This document shows positions 48,148 through 57,156 of a DNA stretch of 64,000 nucleotides, one piece after another. The notes under the pieces were generated by a model that was not told the DNA's origin, made no database searches, and worked only from the letters and a program-made list of their open reading frames with translations. Origin of the DNA: Mitsuaria sp. WAJ17 (GTDB taxonomy: Bacteria > Pseudomonadota > Gammaproteobacteria > Burkholderiales > Burkholderiaceae_C); the NCBI RefSeq assembly GCF_014174515.1, contig NZ_JACJUG010000003.1, forward strand, positions 124,001 to 188,000, in the 5' to 3' direction. Every line of letters starts with the position of its first letter. The stretch's first letter is position 1. The position numbers were made by a program, and so were the translations under genes.

Positions 48148-51100
48148 TCACTGCCAACGCCACTGCCAGATCAGGTCCAGGGCGCTGTCCTCGCCACTCT
48201 GGGCCCGCAGGGTGAAACGCTGGGCGACGCGGTAGATCAGCTGCCAACTGCCGGTGGTGGCGTTCAGGCCGCGTTCATAGCCCAGGTAGACGCGCTTGGA
48301 GAGCTGCTTGCCCACGCGCACGATGGCGCCCCGGGTGTCGTCCTGGGCCCCCTGGGAGACGGACAACTCGTCCAGCCCCAGGTTTTTCATCAGCTTGCCC
48401 GAGGCCGATTCGCCTTCCCCGCTAAGCAGGGCCAGGGCAGCACGCTGCAGCAGGGCGGTGTCAGCGCGGCCCAACTCGTCGGGGCCGCGGCCCAGCAGCA
48501 GCCAGGAGAGCTTGTCGGTATCCGGCAGTTCGGGCTCGGAGAAGAGCTTGATGCGCGGGTTGATCGCAGTGCCACCCACCGTCACACCGACCCGGATGTC
48601 GGTGTTGGGCCGCACGGCCAGGACGTCCAGACGGGGGTTGTCCAGCACACCGGTGAAGAGGATCTCGCCCTTCTCCACGGTCAGCTTCTGGCCATAGGCG
48701 TCGTAGGTGCCACCCTCGGTGCGCACGGTGCCGACGAGGCTGGGCTTGCCATCCTTGTGCTGCAGCTTGAGCTGGCCCTGCAGGCGGGTGTCCAGGCCGC
48801 GGCCGCGCAGCTTCATCTGCTCGCCCAGGTCCAGGTCCAGCAGCACGGCGACCTTCATCGGCGGGCTCTCGCGCCGCGCCGCCACGGGCGCCGCGACCGG
48901 GCGGCGCACGCGCACGTCCTCGTCCAGCGTGGGCGCGTCGCCCTTGCTGAAGTCGAACAGGCCCTCATCGACGCGGAAGGCGCCCTGCACGTCCACGCTG
49001 GCGGGCGTCAGGTGCACCTTGCCCTGGCCGCTGGCAATGATGCGGCGGTCCAGGCGGGTCAGCAGGCCGAACTTCTCGGCCTGCAGGTCCAGGCGCAGGT
49101 CGGGCTGCGCGCCCAGGCGGGCCTCGCCGCTGAGCCGCAGTTCGCCGTCGGCGGCATGGGCACTGAACTGCTGCAGGCGCGCCTGGCTGCCCTCCAGAGA
49201 CAGCTGGAAGCGTGTGTCCCGTACGTCCACGCCCAGCAGGGGGTTGCGAACGGCCAGTCCCTCGCCCTGGGCCAGACCGCGCAGCTGCGGGTCGCGCAGG
49301 GTGCCGCCCAGCATGAAGCCGGCGGTCATGGCGCCGCTGACGCGCCAGCCGGCCGGGATCCAGCCGCCCCATGTGGCCAGGTTGGCGACGTTGGCCTGCA
49401 CCGTGCCCTCCAGCGGCGCGTCCAGCGGCGGCAGCAGGGCCTGCGGATCGGTGCGGGTGATGAGGGCGCCGCCCAGGCCGCCGAGGTTGCCGCCGGCCAG
49501 GGCCTGGGTCAGTGACCACAAGCCCTGCCGGGCCTGCAGGCGCAGGCCGAAGTCCGTGAGGCCCAGGCGTTGCACGCCGCGGTCTTCGGTCACGCTGAGG
49601 TCGCCACTCAGGCGCTGTAGCTCGAAGCTCAGGTTTGTGCCCTGTCGGGTGTCCAGGCGCAGATGTCCATCGACCAGCAGGTCGCCACCCCAGCCGAAAT
49701 CAGGTTGCGCCTTGGCCAGCAGGGGCGCCAGCGCCAGGGGCTCGAGCTGGGCATCCACCTGAAGGGACAGCGGCGCGGCGCTGTGCTGCGGGGCCTGGTA
49801 ACGGACTTCCTTCCAGCGCACCCGCGCCTGCCCGCCGGCCAGGCTGGCCCGGCCTTCCTGCAGTTCGGCGCTGAGCAGCCGGGCCTCTGGGCTCAGGGCC
49901 AGTCGGGCCTGCAGGGGCTCGATCTGCAGCCAGGGATCCTGGCTGGTGCTGGGCAGCGGCCGCAGCCGGGCCTGCTGCAGGCTCAGGCGCCAGTCCAGCG
50001 GCTCGGGCGCGCCAGACAGGCCCCAGGGCAGGGCGTTGAGCTGGCCTTCCATCGCCAGGAGCAGGGAGGCGCCGGGCAGGGGCGGCTCGCCAGCCGTGCT
50101 GCTCAGCGGGCGGCCCTGGCCTTGCAGCTGCAGCTGGTGGCGGGTCCAGCTGCCGCTCAGGCGGGCCTGCAGGCCTTCCAGCTGCAGGGCGCGCTGGCCT
50201 TGGGCCAGGCGCAGTGGGCCGGCCTCCAGGCTCAGGGTCAGCGCCTCGCCCAGACTCGTACCCAACTGCCAGTTCAGCTTGCCCTGCTCCAGGCCCAGCA
50301 GGCGCCCGGGCTCCCGTACCAGCACTTTCTGCAGGGCCAGCTGGCCCTGGCTGGTCCAGCTCCAGTGGGAGGCGGACTTCGCCCGGGGGCTGGTGGAGGG
50401 CTGCATCTGGCCCCGCAGCGTCATGTCGCCCTGCAGCCCGCCGTCCAGGGTCACGCCAGGGGCCAAGGCCGCCAGCAAGGGGTCGAGGGCGGCCAGACGC
50501 GGCCACTGCACCTGCAAGCGGGCCTCGGGGCGGCGGTCTTCCAGGCCCAGGACCTCTCCGCGCAGTTGGTTGCGCTCCTGCTCCAGGCTCAGGAGCAGGC
50601 GGGCGGGCTGGGCGTCGCGCAGGTACTGCAGCTGGCCCTGCAGCGGCTGGCCCGCCCACTGGCTGGGCAGCAGGCGCAGGCTGGCTTCGCCCTGGGGCCA
50701 GGGACTGCCGGCACTGCGGTGAAGCTGGGCTCCCAGTTGCAGGTTGAGGCTGTGCGGCGCGCTGGCGCCGGCGGCGGGCTTCCACAGCAAGCCGGGGTCC
50801 AGCTGCTGGCTCTGGGCCTGCAGGCTGGCTTGCCAGTCGCCTTGCTCCTGGCGTATCCACTCGCCCTGCAGGCTGGCCGTGGCCTTGCCGGCGCTCAGCT
50901 GGGCGCGATGCAGGCGCAAGCCCTGTTCGCCCAGTTGTGCCTTGAGTTGCAGCTGGGGCGTGGCCAGGGGCTGGCCGCCGGAGGTGGCGAGGCGGGTGCT
51001 CAGTTGGCCCTCCAGGTCCAGCCAGGGGAGGGGCTGGGGGGCCGTGGGGGCGGGCTTCTTGTCGGGCTTGGGATCCGTCTTCTGCTCGACCGACGAGGCC

Positions 51101-52341
51101 GCCGGCGCGTCCCGGCGCAGCCGCAGTTGCCCATCCAGGGCCAGGGCCAGCAGCTGGCTGTGCAGGGCGTCCAGGCGAAGGCCGTTGAGGCGCAGCTGCA
51201 GGTCCGAGGCCTGCACAGGGCTCAGTTGGCCCTGGGCCTGCAGGCTTCCTGCCGCCTGACCCTTGGCATCCACCAGACCCAGTTCCAGGCTGCGGATCTT
51301 CAGGGACTGCCAGTGCGCCGGCGCGAACTGAAGGTCCGCCTGCAGTCGGGCCAGGGGCAGGCGCTGCTCGTCCCAGGGGCCGGCCAGGGCATTGCTGAGC
51401 TGGCCCTTGAGGTCGGCCGGTTGTTCCCATTGCTGGGCCTCCAGGGCCAACTGGCCGCTGAGGGCCGTGCGCGGCCATTCGGGATTCAGCGCGGCCAGGT
51501 CGAACTGCTTGAGCGTGGCCTGCAGGCCTGCCAAGGGCCAGTCCGCCATGGGCTTGGCCCGGGCCTGCAGGGCCACGGACTGGCCGGCAGCCTGGAAGTC
51601 GAGCCTCAAGGCATGGTCAAGCAAAGGGCCCTGCGCCTGGAGGCGGGCCTGCCAGTCGGGGCCCTGGGGCAACTGGCCTCGCGCGTCCAGGCTTGCCGCC
51701 AGCGTCATGGGCCCGTCGGCCTCGGCCCGCAGCCGGCCCTGCAACTGCACGGCCTGCCACTGCAGGGAGCGCAGCTGGAGCTCGTGCACCTGCTGATGGC
51801 GCGCGTCCAACTGGCCCAGGCTGAGGCTGGCCTCCAGCCGGCTCAGCTGCACATTCACCGTCGGCAGGTCCAGTTGCCCGAGGGTCAGCTGACCGAGCTT
51901 CACCGACAGCGGCAGGCGCAGGTCGGTGAGCGGTGTGCTGGGCGTATCAGAGGGTTTCCAGCGAACCTGGAGGCGGTCGGCGCGCAGGCTGTCGGCGTCC
52001 AGCCGGGCCCAGAGCTGGGGCGACTCATGCCAGCCCAGGCGCAGGCCCTGCCAGCGCAGGCCGTCGAACTGGAGATCGGTGCCGTCGGGCAGGTGCAGGC
52101 GCAGCTGTCGTGCGGAGAAGTCGCCCAGCAATCGGCCCTGGGGCGCATCAGCGCTGATCAGGTCCGGGGCCTGGCGCAGCAGCCAGGCGGTGCCCGCCTC
52201 GGTGCCCATGAGCCAGACGCCGCCCAGCGCCGTGGCCCCCAGCAGGCCCGGCAGGACCAGGCCCCAGGCCAGCCAGCGACCCAGGCGGCGTTTCGCCGGT
52301 TTCGGGGGGGCGGCAGGGGCGGGGTTCTTGTCGATGTCCAT
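48148..52341 (-). CDS. tamB: Translocation and assembly module TamB
   Basis: The 1397-residue protein has one N-terminal membrane helix (RWLAWGLVLPGLLGATALGGVWLMG) and then a very long, repetitive beta-rich domain typical of AsmA/TamB proteins, thought to bridge the periplasm and carry lipids or help outer-membrane insertion. The C-terminal DUF490 region is visible (VPGSLRTEGGTYDAYGQKL-type strands, KLSWLLLGRGPDELGRADTALLQ), and the chain ends in WQWRWQ. Its start overlaps the tamA stop by one base. The size agrees with other betaproteobacterial TamB proteins. Confidence 0.92.
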   Translation of the reverse strand: MDIDKNPAPAAPPKPAKRRLGRWLAWGLVLPGLLGATALGGVWLMGTEAGTAWLLRQAPDLISADAPQGRLLGDFSARQLRLHLPDGTDLQFDGLRWQGLRLGWHESPQLWARLDADSLRADRLQVRWKPSDTPSTPLTDLRLPLSVKLGQLTLGQLDLPTVNVQLSRLEASLSLGQLDARHQQVHELQLRSLQWQAVQLQGRLRAEADGPMTLAASLDARGQLPQGPDWQARLQAQGPLLDHALRLDFQAAGQSVALQARAKPMADWPLAGLQATLKQFDLAALNPEWPRTALSGQLALEAQQWEQPADLKGQLSNALAGPWDEQRLPLARLQADLQFAPAHWQSLKIRSLELGLVDAKGQAAGSLQAQGQLSPVQASDLQLRLNGLRLDALHSQLLALALDGQLRLRRDAPAASSVEQKTDPKPDKKPAPTAPQPLPWLDLEGQLSTRLATSGGQPLATPQLQLKAQLGEQGLRLHRAQLSAGKATASLQGEWIRQEQGDWQASLQAQSQQLDPGLLWKPAAGASAPHSLNLQLGAQLHRSAGSPWPQGEASLRLLPSQWAGQPLQGQLQYLRDAQPARLLLSLEQERNQLRGEVLGLEDRRPEARLQVQWPRLAALDPLLAALAPGVTLDGGLQGDMTLRGQMQPSTSPRAKSASHWSWTSQGQLALQKVLVREPGRLLGLEQGKLNWQLGTSLGEALTLSLEAGPLRLAQGQRALQLEGLQARLSGSWTRHQLQLQGQGRPLSSTAGEPPLPGASLLLAMEGQLNALPWGLSGAPEPLDWRLSLQQARLRPLPSTSQDPWLQIEPLQARLALSPEARLLSAELQEGRASLAGGQARVRWKEVRYQAPQHSAAPLSLQVDAQLEPLALAPLLAKAQPDFGWGGDLLVDGHLRLDTRQGTNLSFELQRLSGDLSVTEDRGVQRLGLTDFGLRLQARQGLWSLTQALAGGNLGGLGGALITRTDPQALLPPLDAPLEGTVQANVANLATWGGWIPAGWRVSGAMTAGFMLGGTLRDPQLRGLAQGEGLAVRNPLLGVDVRDTRFQLSLEGSQARLQQFSAHAADGELRLSGEARLGAQPDLRLDLQAEKFGLLTRLDRRIIASGQGKVHLTPASVDVQGAFRVDEGLFDFSKGDAPTLDEDVRVRRPVAAPVAARRESPPMKVAVLLDLDLGEQMKLRGRGLDTRLQGQLKLQHKDGKPSLVGTVRTEGGTYDAYGQKLTVEKGEILFTGVLDNPRLDVLAVRPNTDIRVGVTVGGTAINPRIKLFSEPELPDTDKLSWLLLGRGPDELGRADTALLQRAALALLSGEGESASGKLMKNLGLDELSVSQGAQDDTRGAIVRVGKQLSKRVYLGYERGLNATTGSWQLIYRVAQRFTLRAQSGEDSALDLIWQWRWQ

Positions 52342-54209
52342 CAGAGGGCGATCCCCACGCTGAAGTGCAGGCGCCACTTGCCGGTCTTGTGCGCACGCGC
52401 CAGGTCCAGGCGCAGCGCGCCCACGGGGCTGCGCAGGCGAGCGCCGACGCCATAGCCCACCACCGGCCGCAGAGACTGCCAGCTGTCGGCCACGTTACCG
52501 GCATCAACGAAGGCGGCGCCCCACAGCATCGGCAGGCTGTCCATCACGGGGCGGGCGAGTTCGACGCTGCCCGTCCAGAGCTTGCGACCGGCGGCGAGGG
52601 GGCTGCCGTCCTCTTTGTCCACGCCCAGGCTCTGGTAGGCGTAGCCGCGCACGGAATCGTCGCCGCCGGCAAGGTAGAGCATCTTGGCGGGCAGGCCCAC
52701 GCGATCGCGGGCCATGATCTGGGCGATGTCGGTGCGGGCGCCGAGGTGCCAACCCGAGGGCAGGGGCTTGAAGTACTCGATCCGCAGGCGCGCGCGGCCG
52801 AAGACGCCACTGTCCTGGTTGGGGGCATTGTTGTCGGCGCGGCCGGCGCCCAGCAGCAGCTGGGCGGAGTAGCCCTGGGTCGGGAGCAGCAAGCTGTCCA
52901 GGCGGCGGCGTGTCCACTGCACATTGCCCGACCAGGCGCTTGAGTGCAGGGACTCGCCCGCCTCGCCGGACTCGATGGAGCGCAGCATCTCGGCGAAGAC
53001 CAGGCGCTCGTCATGGCCCGCTTCGCGCAGGCGGCCCAGGCGAGCGCTGAGGGTGCGGATGTTCTTGTCGTTGTTGAGGTCCTGCTCCCATTGCAACGAA
53101 CCGAGGTTGCGCTGCATGTCGGGCTGCGGGTGGGAGCTCAGCTCCAGCTCCGCCTTGCGCAGCAGCTGGCCCAGCTGGAACTTGCTGCGGGCCCGCAGGG
53201 GCAGGCCGGCCGGCAGCCGGTGCAGGTGCTCGACGCTGGCGTTGTAGCCGTTCATGGCGCTGTAGCCAATGCCCGTGGTGGCCTGCTGGCGCGGCGCCTC
53301 CTTGACCCGCACCCTTACCGGCACCGCCGCAGCCTGCGCGGCCTCGGGCTGGATGTCCACGGTGACACCGTCGAAGAGCTGAGTGCGCAGCAGGCGCTCC
53401 TGGAAGTCCAGCAGGGACTGCTCGGTGTAGGGCTCGCCTTGCTCGTAGCCGGCCAGGCGGCGCACGGTGTCCTCCGACTGGTGCTGCAGGCCCTCGATCT
53501 GCAGGCTGCCCAGGTGGAAGAGGGGGCCGCTGTCTAGGCTCAGCTTGAGGCTCACCAGACGAGTCTCGGTATCGACCTCGGCCTCGCTGGACGCCCATCG
53601 GGCCAGCGGGTAGCCCTGGGCGCGGGCGCGTGCCAGTACGGCGGACTTGGCGGAGGACCAGGCGGACTGGGTGAAGGGGCGCCCCTTGCCCATTGGCCAC
53701 AGCTGGCGCAGCTCTGCCTGCAGGGCCAGGGCGCGGGGTGCCTCGGGCTGGCCGGCCTCGGCATCGAGCTCGCCCTCGAACTGCAGGTCCAGCTCGCCCA
53801 CCACGCTGCGGGGGCCGGGATCGACGATGAGGGTCAGGTCTTGCTGGGTGTGGTCCGCATTGGCCTGGCGCCGGACCTCGACGCGGGCGTCGAAGTAGCC
53901 CAGTGTCTCCAGCAGGCTGCGAGCCTGCTCGGGCGCGACGGCGGCCAGGCGGTCCAGCTCGACAGGGCTGAGGCTGTCGTTCTCGGCGATCTGCTGGAAG
54001 CGGGCCAGGTCCAGGTGGCGGGCGAGCAGGTCCTGCACCTCGCCGCTGGCCTGGATGTCCAGGCGGTAGGCCGCCTTGAGCCGGGCATTGGCCGCAACAG
54101 TCGCCGCGGACTTCCCGCCCAAGGCCTCCTTCAGGCCACCCAGCGTGCCGCAGGCGCTCAGCAGCAGGCTCAGGCCCAGGGCCGTGAATGCGCGCAGGAC
54201 CGCCCTCAT
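52341..54209 (-). CDS. tamA: Outer-membrane TamA (Omp85 family) with lipobox-like signal
   Basis: The 622-residue protein pairs with TamB. N-terminal POTRA-type domains lead to a C-terminal Omp85 barrel: YFDARVEVRRQANADHT, then GYSAMNGYNASVEHLHR, and a final GALRLDLARAHKTGKWRLHFSVGIAL strand. The signal sequence reads RAFTALGLSLLLSACGT, a lipobox with Cys at about residue 20. This would make it a lipoprotein, not the usual case for TamA. The start at 54209 overlaps the VWA gene stop by four bases. Confidence 0.88.
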   Translation of the reverse strand: MRAVLRAFTALGLSLLLSACGTLGGLKEALGGKSAATVAANARLKAAYRLDIQASGEVQDLLARHLDLARFQQIAENDSLSPVELDRLAAVAPEQARSLLETLGYFDARVEVRRQANADHTQQDLTLIVDPGPRSVVGELDLQFEGELDAEAGQPEAPRALALQAELRQLWPMGKGRPFTQSAWSSAKSAVLARARAQGYPLARWASSEAEVDTETRLVSLKLSLDSGPLFHLGSLQIEGLQHQSEDTVRRLAGYEQGEPYTEQSLLDFQERLLRTQLFDGVTVDIQPEAAQAAAVPVRVRVKEAPRQQATTGIGYSAMNGYNASVEHLHRLPAGLPLRARSKFQLGQLLRKAELELSSHPQPDMQRNLGSLQWEQDLNNDKNIRTLSARLGRLREAGHDERLVFAEMLRSIESGEAGESLHSSAWSGNVQWTRRRLDSLLLPTQGYSAQLLLGAGRADNNAPNQDSGVFGRARLRIEYFKPLPSGWHLGARTDIAQIMARDRVGLPAKMLYLAGGDDSVRGYAYQSLGVDKEDGSPLAAGRKLWTGSVELARPVMDSLPMLWGAAFVDAGNVADSWQSLRPVVGYGVGARLRSPVGALRLDLARAHKTGKWRLHFSVGIAL

Positions 54210-55393
54210 TTGCTCAGCAGCCGCATCGCCGATTCCAGCCCCGTGATGGAGAGCGGGAACATGCGCTGGTGCATCAGCTGCTGGACGATGGAGATGCTCT
54301 GGCGGTACTGCCAGACGCCCTGGGGCTCGGGGTTGATCCACGCGTATTTAGGGAAGGCGTGCGTGAGCCGCTGCAGCCATTCGGCGCCCGGCTCCTCGTT
54401 GTTGTACTCGACGCTGCCGCCGGCCTGCAGGATCTCGTAGGGGCTCATGGTGGCATCGCCCACGAAGATCAGCTTGTAGTCCTTGTTGTACTTGCGGATG
54501 ACGTCCCAGGTGGGCATCTTTTCGGCGAAGCGGCGGCGGTTGTTCTTCCACATGAAGTCGTAGACGCAGTTGTGGAAGTAATAGAACTCGAGGTGCTTGA
54601 ACTCGCTCTTGGCGGCCGAGAACAGCTCCTCTACGCGATGGATGTGCTCGTCCATGGTGCCGCCGACGTCCATCAGCAGCAGCACCTTCACCTTGTTGTG
54701 CCGCTCCGGGATCATGCGGATGTCCAGCATGCCAGCGTTGGCAGCGGTCTTGTGGATGGTGTCGTCCAGGTCCAGTTCCAGCTCCGACCCCTCGCGGGCG
54801 AAGCGGCGCAGGCGGCGCAGGGCCACCTTGATGTTGCGGGTGCCGAGCTCGAGGTTGTCGTCGTAGTCGCGGTAGGCTCGCTGGTCCCAGACCTTCACCG
54901 CGCTGCGGTTGCGGCCGCGGTCCTGCCCGACGCGCACGCCCTGCGGGTTGTAGCCGTAGGCACCAAAGGGGCTGGTGCCGCCGGTGCCAATCCAGCGGTT
55001 GCCGCCCTCGTGGCGCTCCTTCTGCTCTTCCAGGCGCTGCCGCAGGGTCTCCATCAGCTGGTCCCAGCCCAGCTTCTCGATCTCGGCCTTCTGTTCGGGC
55101 GTCAGCTCCAGTTCCAGGTGCTTGCGCAGCCATTCCTCGGGCAGCTCGCGGGCGAAGTCGGTGAGCAACTCCACGCCTTTGAAGTAGGCGGCGAAGGCGC
55201 GGTCGAACTTGTCGAAGTGGGCCTCGTCCTTGACCAGGGTGGTACGGGCCAGGTAGTAGAAACGATCGACGGTGGGGCCGCCGTCCTCGGCGTCCAGCAC
55301 GCCCAGCTTCAGTGCCTCCAGCAGGGTCAGGTACTCCTTCACCGAGACAGGCAGCTTGGCGGCACGCAGGGTGTAAAAGAACTGGATCAGCAT
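54206..55393 (-). CDS. VWA-domain protein of the CoxE/ViaA-like type
   Basis: The 395-residue protein has a helical N-terminal half (MLIQFFYTLRAAKLPVSVKEYL, then KFDRAFAAYFKGV). The C-terminal von Willebrand factor A domain has the altered MIDAS opening LLMDVGGTMDEHI, where the canonical DxSxS reads DVGGT. YYFHNCVYDFMW and IFVGDATMSPYEI follow. Such proteins work with MoxR AAA ATPases as chaperone pairs; the MoxR gene lies at 59277-60119. Start 55393 matches the family N-terminus. Confidence 0.9.
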   Translation of the reverse strand: MLIQFFYTLRAAKLPVSVKEYLTLLEALKLGVLDAEDGGPTVDRFYYLARTTLVKDEAHFDKFDRAFAAYFKGVELLTDFARELPEEWLRKHLELELTPEQKAEIEKLGWDQLMETLRQRLEEQKERHEGGNRWIGTGGTSPFGAYGYNPQGVRVGQDRGRNRSAVKVWDQRAYRDYDDNLELGTRNIKVALRRLRRFAREGSELELDLDDTIHKTAANAGMLDIRMIPERHNKVKVLLLMDVGGTMDEHIHRVEELFSAAKSEFKHLEFYYFHNCVYDFMWKNNRRRFAEKMPTWDVIRKYNKDYKLIFVGDATMSPYEILQAGGSVEYNNEEPGAEWLQRLTHAFPKYAWINPEPQGVWQYRQSISIVQQLMHQRMFPLSITGLESAMRLLSK

Positions 55394-55513
55394 GGCAGGC
55401 AAGGTGAGTCTCGCGGTGATTATCCACAGAGCGGCGTTTGCTGCAGGCCACGCTGCAAGCCTGACGCAAGGCAGGGGCTTAGCATCCAGGGATCGATTGT
55501 TGCCGGAAGTGCC

Positions 55514-56788
55514 ATGAACCAGGACGTGGAGCGGACCATGCAGGCCCTCTATGCCGCCATCCAGGAAGATGGCGGGCGCTGGTCGGCGACGCACCAGGGG
55601 CTGCGCATCTGCAGTCAGTTTCAGCCCATTTACAGCCTGCCGCACCGCAGTCCCGTGGGCTACGAGGGACTGGCGCGCTTCACGGCACCGTCGGGCGAGG
55701 GCATCGATCCGGGTCAGGTCTTTGCAGCGATCAAGGGTGCCGACTCGCAGATGCAGCTGGACCGCCTGTGCCGCCTGCTGCATGTCCACAACTTTGTTGC
55801 GCAGAAGGTGCCCGACTGCTGGCTCTTCCTCAACATCCACCCCGAGATCTTCGTCAGGGCCGCCCACGAGGCGCCGATGCTGGCCCGCGCCGTGAACGTC
55901 GTCGAGCAACTGGGCCTGCCCATGCACCGCCTGGTCTTCGAGGTCACCGAGGAGATCATGTCGCAGGGGGCGCGGTTCGAGGAGGCCGTCGAGCGGGCCC
56001 GCGGCACTGGCTGCCTGCTGGCCCTGGACGACTTCGGCGCGGGGCATTCCAACTTCGACCGGGTCTGGCGCATGAAGCCCGAGATCGTCAAGCTGGACAA
56101 GAGCCTGCCCAGGCGCGCCCTGGCCTCGCCGCGCATCGCCCGCATCATGGCGCAGATGGTGGCCCTGCTGCATGAGTGCGGCGCCCTGGTGCTGCAGGAG
56201 GGCATCGAGGACCGGGACGACCTGCAGCTGGCCCTGGACGCCGACGTGGACCTGCTGCAGGGCTTCGGTCTGGGGCGTCCCGAGCCCGACCTGCTGGCGC
56301 CGCAGGCCAATCCCACCATCGACGGGTTCTGGGATCACATCGAGGACCGCCAGATGCTGAGCCGCGAGCGCGAGGATGAGCTGCTGCAGCCCTTTCGTGA
56401 CGCCGTGCAGTCGGCGGTCACCCGCCTGCAGGGCGGGGAGCCCCTGGAGCGGGCCTGCCAGGGCTTTCTCTCGATCAAGGGCGCGCAGATGTGCTTCCTG
56501 CTCGACGAGCATGGCCATGACCTGGGCATGCGCATCCACCCCGATGTGCTGAGCAGCAGACCCGACCTGCGCTTCGCGCCCCTGGACGCCTCGGGCGATG
56601 CCCGCTGGTCCCGCCGCCCCTATTTCCGCCGCGCCGTGGGGGCCGTCGGCAAGCTGCAGGTGACGAGGCCCTACCTCAGCCTGCACGGCGCACGCATGTG
56701 CGTGACCCTCTCCCTGGCCTTCTGGCAGGACGCGAGGCTGCGTGTGCTCTGTGCCGATGTGGACTGGGGCAGCGGCGAGCCTCGCTAG
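55514..56788 (+). CDS. EAL-domain cyclic di-GMP phosphodiesterase
   Basis: The 424-residue cytoplasmic protein has an EAL domain at residues about 30-260. All key residues are present: Glu51 (as EGL), Asn107, Glu143, Asp172-Asp173 (DDFGAG), Lys194, Glu229 (QEGIE) and Gln249 (LLQGFGLG), so it should be active. The last 150 residues form a second sensor-like domain, similar in placement to the EAL-associated domain of YkuI. No signal peptide or membrane helix is seen. It is divergent from the VWA gene. Start 55514 is supported by GGAAG just upstream. Confidence 0.9.
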   Translation: MNQDVERTMQALYAAIQEDGGRWSATHQGLRICSQFQPIYSLPHRSPVGYEGLARFTAPSGEGIDPGQVFAAIKGADSQMQLDRLCRLLHVHNFVAQKVPDCWLFLNIHPEIFVRAAHEAPMLARAVNVVEQLGLPMHRLVFEVTEEIMSQGARFEEAVERARGTGCLLALDDFGAGHSNFDRVWRMKPEIVKLDKSLPRRALASPRIARIMAQMVALLHECGALVLQEGIEDRDDLQLALDADVDLLQGFGLGRPEPDLLAPQANPTIDGFWDHIEDRQMLSREREDELLQPFRDAVQSAVTRLQGGEPLERACQGFLSIKGAQMCFLLDEHGHDLGMRIHPDVLSSRPDLRFAPLDASGDARWSRRPYFRRAVGAVGKLQVTRPYLSLHGARMCVTLSLAFWQDARLRVLCADVDWGSGEPR

Positions 56789-57156
56789 GGGCTGAACCCC
56801 GCCCTGCGCGGTACTCGCCGGGCCGCGGCTCGGTGAAGCTCGGGGAGAGGGCCTGCCTGGATGCGGTTAGCATGCAAGCGACTCGAACAGTCCGCCGGTC
56901 TCAGGGCGCTTCCGCGTGACGCAAGGTCGAGGTGTGGTGGTGCGTGGGTAATGGGTTAGGTGGCCTGATTGTCCAGCCTGATGGCAGGACTTGGAAAGGC
57001 GATCGGATAGCCAGGAGCCACGCAGGACGTTGCTCCAACAGGCGCACTGTCCATCCCGGGCGCTCCTGAACGCGCGGCTTGCGCAACTGCACGTCCCGCG
57101 GGAACCCGGCCTGCCTGCACAGGGGCTGCGCCGCCTGCCGACCGCGCTGACTTCGC
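56789..57156. other. 368-base spacer, nothing recognised
   Basis: It lies between the EAL gene stop and the S9 peptidase stop (convergent). No tRNA, clear terminator or protein pattern is seen. CCTGATTGTCCAGCC and similar short repeats have no evident role. Confidence 0.5.

Noticed and set aside
49663..52455. 930-codon plus-strand open frame rich in Gln, Gly and Leu
   Set aside because: It is the antisense shadow of the tamB gene and has no start signal or pattern.
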